The translations under genes were made by a program, and so were the position numbers. Under the pieces are notes generated by a model, which worked only from the letters and a program-made list of their open reading frames with translations, did no database searches and was not told the origin of the DNA. Below, in pieces: positions 61,065-64,000 of a stretch of 64,000 bases of DNA (positions within the stretch are counted from its first letter, which is position 1; the number at the start of each line of letters is the position of its first letter). Source of the stretch: Saturnia japonica (taxonomy: Eukaryota > Arthropoda > Insecta > Lepidoptera > Saturniidae); assembly GCA_033032175.1 (NCBI GenBank), contig JAVKPJ010000039.1, forward strand, positions 55,858 to 119,857, given 5' to 3'.

Positions 61065-63454
61065 TACTGAGCCATACTAAATACCCCCGACCTCAGTCCT
61101 CCTCGTCGCGCTCCGAGGGTCCCCTTATTACTGGTGAGGGGCCTGCAGCTGGCCCCTCCCATGTAATGATCAGCCGGCTTACCGTCGGCGGCACATGCGG
61201 CGCAGTGCAACTTTGGTGATGCGCAATTAGTCGCCGCATGGCCCGAATCTCCGCACCTGAAGCACAGGTTGCCCCAGTTTACCGTAGCCAGGCAGGTTGG
61301 GCTGGTGTGGCCCAGGCCCATGCATTTGAAGCAACGCATGGGCTTTTCTGCTAGTGGCAGTATACGGGCCACACTCCACCCAACCAGTAGCCGCCCTGCC
61401 TCAGCCAGCTTCTTGTACCCCTCCACTGGGAGTGACACGAATGCCACTCCCCCTCCCCGCTCGTTCCGGATGGAGCCAACCTTTATATAGTCTGGCTCAC
61501 ATCCAGTCGCCTTTGTTAAAGCTTCCCTAAGCTCCGCCTTATCTACCGATACATCCAATCCGATGCTCCGAAGCTCCGCCCTTTTGACTGGCCTGGACAC
61601 CACTGCCACGCCAGCCAGCGCGGTCTGCAGTTGTGTAGCCAGGCCAGCCGCCTTGCTTTCACCATCGGGGCCGTTGATCTCAATGATCTTGGCCCCCGTG
61701 GCCGTCGTGCGGAGCCTCGGATCACTGATCCCCAACTCTGCCAGCTTAACACTCTCCCGTGCCTTGAGTACTGCCGCCGCATAGGTTTCCCCCCTAAGCA
61801 CCGCCTCAGGCTGCAGCGTGATGATCACTGCAGCCGAGCGCGGCACGGAGGGCATTTTCGGCCCAGCCTTTTTAGGCTCCAATCTTTTCTTGGGCGCAGG
61901 AGCAGCTGGCACTGCTGGCGCCTTCGCCTTCTTCGGACGCCGGACCACTGTGGTCCAGGTCTCCTCACCTGCCTCTGGTGGGGCTTGGGAGGCCGCCCGG
62001 GAAACAGGCGCTCCCGGAAGAGAAGCCCACTCTACCCCAAGCGGAGCAACCGGGGCGGATGGCGGAGCCACTCCCTCCGACCTGGCCCGAGATACGGACC
62101 GGGGCCTCTTGCCCTTTCCCGACACCACCACCACACTAGGGCTGGCACGAACGGTTGACCCAGGTCCAGTTGTAGGCCCCAGTTTCTTCCCGGCAGCTTC
62201 AGGCCTTTTATCACCCGCGAGAGGTGGGCGAATTATCTTCTTGGGCAGGAGCCGCCCATCAACCTCCAGACTGTCGAATCGCGCGTCAATTACGCTTCCG
62301 ACAGTGGTGCGGATGGACAGCTCCAGTCTGCCCACCATCTCCTCCAGCACCTTTTCCCAACCGTGAGGGGGCGCCTCTGGCTGAGCCGGCCGCGGTGGCG
62401 GAGCTGGGGGAGGAGGCATGACCTTCCTCTCACCTGCCTCCCTGCGCCATGCAAGGACTTCCTCCTTGAGGTCCTTCACTTGCTGCCGAAGGACCTTAGA
62501 CTCACGGCCCAAGCGGGCCGTCTCTTCATTTGAGGTGCGCTGCAGGAGCTCTATGGCCTCCAGGCGGGCGGATATAACCTCCCCAAAGGAGACACGGAGC
62601 GACCTCTCCAAAACCTCCATCTGGCCCATCATTGCTTCTACCATCTGACTGGTAGGTTCCAACTGCGGCTGTGGCTCTGGTGGTAGAGGTGCAGCCTGCG
62701 CCTTGCCACGCAATGCAGCAATATCCGCCTTTAGTTCGGCTACCTCCTCGCGGAGTTTCCGCGTCTCTCTGCGGAGAAGAAGTGTTTCCTCCGTCACTGT
62801 GCGTGTGAGCGCAGTTGCAGTGATCTCCTGGAGAGTTCTCGCAGCCTCCTTGAGATCCCTCACATACGTACCCTTGAGATTGGTAGACTTCTTACTGATC
62901 TCAAGGATTTTTGAAACTTTATCGGCCGCCAAAGCCCTCAGACTATCTGGATCAAGGGTCTCGACATCCTCCACAACCTCGTAAACATCTGCCCCCTTTG
63001 GAGCCTCACCAGCAACTGTCTCACGTGTCAACTCTGCAGAGCAGCCGGGGTCTCGCTTCTTACCCCTCCCAGCAGTCGAAACTTTGCTCGGGGGTGTTTC
63101 CACCTCAAACACACCCGCTTCACCAGCTTTAAACGGCCGCTTTCTGGTGTCAACTGCCACAGTCTCCATACCGGAGCGTTCTCCCCAGTGCTTGATGGCA
63201 AATTTATCAAGCCTCAAGTCCTTGTCGAGCCTTATAAAAGGCGTTTCAATGTTCCTTATACGCGAAGCCAAGGTCGTATCGTCATGAGAATCAGCAGTCC
63301 GGTTACTTGCTAAGGTCGTCGTTTTCTTACTACGCAAAACTTTGCCCCCCCCAGAGAACGCGGGGCAGCCCGAGCCAGGCTCGGAGAGGGATTCTCCAGC
63401 TCCTGAGGAGCTGGTACCCTCCTGGGGTAATAACTTCTTTGGTTTTGCCTCCAT
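61064..63454 (-). CDS. ORF1 SART-type Gag, chimeric with doubled coiled coil (S2)
   Basis: 796 residues, the longest Gag in the array. Residues 1 to about 303 follow the G-type (MEAKPKKLLPQEGT, KVSTAGRGKKRDPG, TLLLRRETRKLREEVAELK coil, ERSLRVSFGEV). From about 304 it follows S1 (ETARLGRESKVLRQQVKDLK coil, MPPPP, WEKVLEEMV, DARFDSLEVDGRLLPK, PKMPSVPRSAAVIITL, knuckles CFKCMGLGHTSPTC, CFRCGDSGHAATNC, CAAC...DHYMGGASC). The equivalent coil/helix block is thus present twice, once from each parent, with the crossover near base 62545. Confidence 0.9.
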   Translation of the reverse strand: MEAKPKKLLPQEGTSSSGAGESLSEPGSGCPAFSGGGKVLRSKKTTTLASNRTADSHDDTTLASRIRNIETPFIRLDKDLRLDKFAIKHWGERSGMETVAVDTRKRPFKAGEAGVFEVETPPSKVSTAGRGKKRDPGCSAELTRETVAGEAPKGADVYEVVEDVETLDPDSLRALAADKVSKILEISKKSTNLKGTYVRDLKEAARTLQEITATALTRTVTEETLLLRRETRKLREEVAELKADIAALRGKAQAAPLPPEPQPQLEPTSQMVEAMMGQMEVLERSLRVSFGEVISARLEAIELLQRTSNEETARLGRESKVLRQQVKDLKEEVLAWRREAGERKVMPPPPAPPPRPAQPEAPPHGWEKVLEEMVGRLELSIRTTVGSVIDARFDSLEVDGRLLPKKIIRPPLAGDKRPEAAGKKLGPTTGPGSTVRASPSVVVVSGKGKRPRSVSRARSEGVAPPSAPVAPLGVEWASLPGAPVSRAASQAPPEAGEETWTTVVRRPKKAKAPAVPAAPAPKKRLEPKKAGPKMPSVPRSAAVIITLQPEAVLRGETYAAAVLKARESVKLAELGISDPRLRTTATGAKIIEINGPDGESKAAGLATQLQTALAGVAVVSRPVKRAELRSIGLDVSVDKAELREALTKATGCEPDYIKVGSIRNERGGGVAFVSLPVEGYKKLAEAGRLLVGWSVARILPLAEKPMRCFKCMGLGHTSPTCLATVNWGNLCFRCGDSGHAATNCASPKLHCAACAADGKPADHYMGGASCRPLTSNKGTLGARRGGLRSGVFSMAQ

Positions 63455-63767
63455 CCTTATCTCCTTCTACCGTCAGTTTGCGGTACGCCTGCCGGGACCG
63501 GTATAAAAGCTACCGATCCCGCCAGCCGCTGTCCGGAACTGGGCCCTTGGGGCTCAAATTGAGCCCTCATCGGCCCCAGCCCGGTACTGGGTGCGCCGCG
63601 CACATGCCACACCCAGGAGCTTTTAATGGCCCTCCAGCCAGTACCCCTCCACTGTCCCCTCTGATAATCAGAGGGATACCGGGAGGAGTTTGTCAGGTAT
63701 CAGCCGCCGACCAGACTGGTCGACGTTGCCCGGGGTGCACCACGAGGAGGTTCCTGACACGCACCCC
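63455..63767 (-). promoter_or_regulatory. 5'UTR of S2
   Basis: G-type leader with ribozyme, the CCCTCTGA/TCAGAGGG hairpin (about 63657-63675), an upstream reading frame near 63609, and an antisense-strand TATAAAAG at about 63503-63510. Confidence 0.65.
63691..63767 (-). ncRNA. HDV-like ribozyme at the S2 5' end
   Basis: P1 GGGGTGC/GCACCCC, P2 TGTCAGG/CCTGACA, L3 TCCTCGT, GGGCAAC, P4 CGACCA/TGGTCG, GGCTGATA. No extra GGGGT. The flank is GGTGAGGTT, a variant telomere unit. Confidence 0.8.
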
Positions 63768-63774
63768 AACCTCA

Positions 63775-63776
<2 letters not shown>

Positions 63777-63821
<45 letters not shown>

Positions 63822-64000
63822 GTGGAGAAACCCTTCATGGGTACACACTCGCCCGGGGGGACGAGTGGTTATGTGAGACTCCTACTCACTAAAACTCCAC
63901 GGTGTACCATCGGCCGCCATAGTGGGGCGCGCGGGCACTGCGGTTGCAATCTGCCGCAACGCCCCGGCGGCCGGCCCCAGTCGGGCCCCGGCGCTAAAGA
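63777..64000 (-). mobile_element. G5: 3' end of another SART-type element, cut by window edge
   Basis: polyT 63777-63819, the 81-nt fold, then 3'UTR whose bases (CATCGGCCGCCATAGTGGGGCG and on) follow the G type rather than S1/S2. ORF1 would begin beyond the window. Confidence 0.75.
63821..63901 (-). ncRNA. SART 3'-terminal 81-nt fold (G5 copy)
   Basis: Same as G1, third hairpin ACCC-ATGAA-GGGT. Confidence 0.6.

Larger units (their letters stand above)
57610..63767 (-). mobile_element. S2: full-length SART-like LINE with chimeric ORF1
   Basis: Minus sense: ribozyme, a G-type 5'UTR, ORF1 (63454-61064), ORF2 (61064-57913), 3'UTR of S1 type, and a 22-base polyT (57610-57631). Its 5'UTR and ORF1 N-terminal third match G1/G4, its ORF1 C-terminal part, ORF2 and 3'UTR match S1. 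ORF2 has one indel and one stop. Confidence 0.88.

Overview
The window looks like the end of one or two insect chromosomes. It holds long (TTAGG)n/(CCTAA)n telomere arrays into which at least two groups of R1-clade LINE retrotransposons have been inserted. I see no host gene, tRNA, rRNA or CRISPR array. TTAGG telomeres with telomere-specific R1-clade LINEs point to an insect; I cannot narrow the order. Element names below (TA, TB, TC, TH, S, G) are mine.

Group I elements have sense strands that run polyA-CCTAA (the orientation of TRAS-type elements), encode a zinc-knuckle Gag (ORF1) and an endonuclease-RT-RNase H ORF2, and all point away from the chromosome end. They are TA1 (1-5046, minus, cut by the window edge), TA2 (6619-16245, plus), TH (21242-28794, an ORF2 with a C-terminal virus-like SF1 helicase), and a fused block TC1-TB-TC2 (28804-44540). 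TA1 and TA2 carry tandem ~512-bp or ~525-bp monomers upstream of the 5'UTR. TB is the only element with both ORFs unbroken. In all families ORF2 lies in the +1 frame behind a conserved ORF1 end.

Group II elements are SART-like: sense strand polyA-GGTTAGG, ORF1 and ORF2 overlapping as TAATG, and no RNase H. They lie head to tail on the minus strand from 44558 to the window end, most separated by 9 bases or fewer of telomere repeat. Two are autonomous in layout (S1 44558-50606, S2 57610-63767). The rest (G0 20408-21126, G1 50616-53423, G2 53428-54046, G3 54054-54786, G4 54794-57565, probably G5 from 63777) are one lineage that has lost nearly all of ORF2 and keeps a long Gag ORF plus both terminal RNA structures. 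This resembles the HeT-A/TART division of labour in Drosophila, inside a TTAGG telomere. S2 ORF1 appears to be a recombinant between the gag-only and autonomous types. Every intact 5' end in group II folds as an HDV-like ribozyme, and every 3' end carries the same 81-nt fold.

Telomere polarity reverses (TTAGG on the left, CCTAA on the right) at a 100-N gap (6519-6618). Bases 1-6518 read as the right end of one chromosome and 6619-64000 as the left end of another, so the join is either a scaffolding error or a telomere-telomere fusion. Several ORF2 breaks sit in homopolymers and may be sequencing errors.
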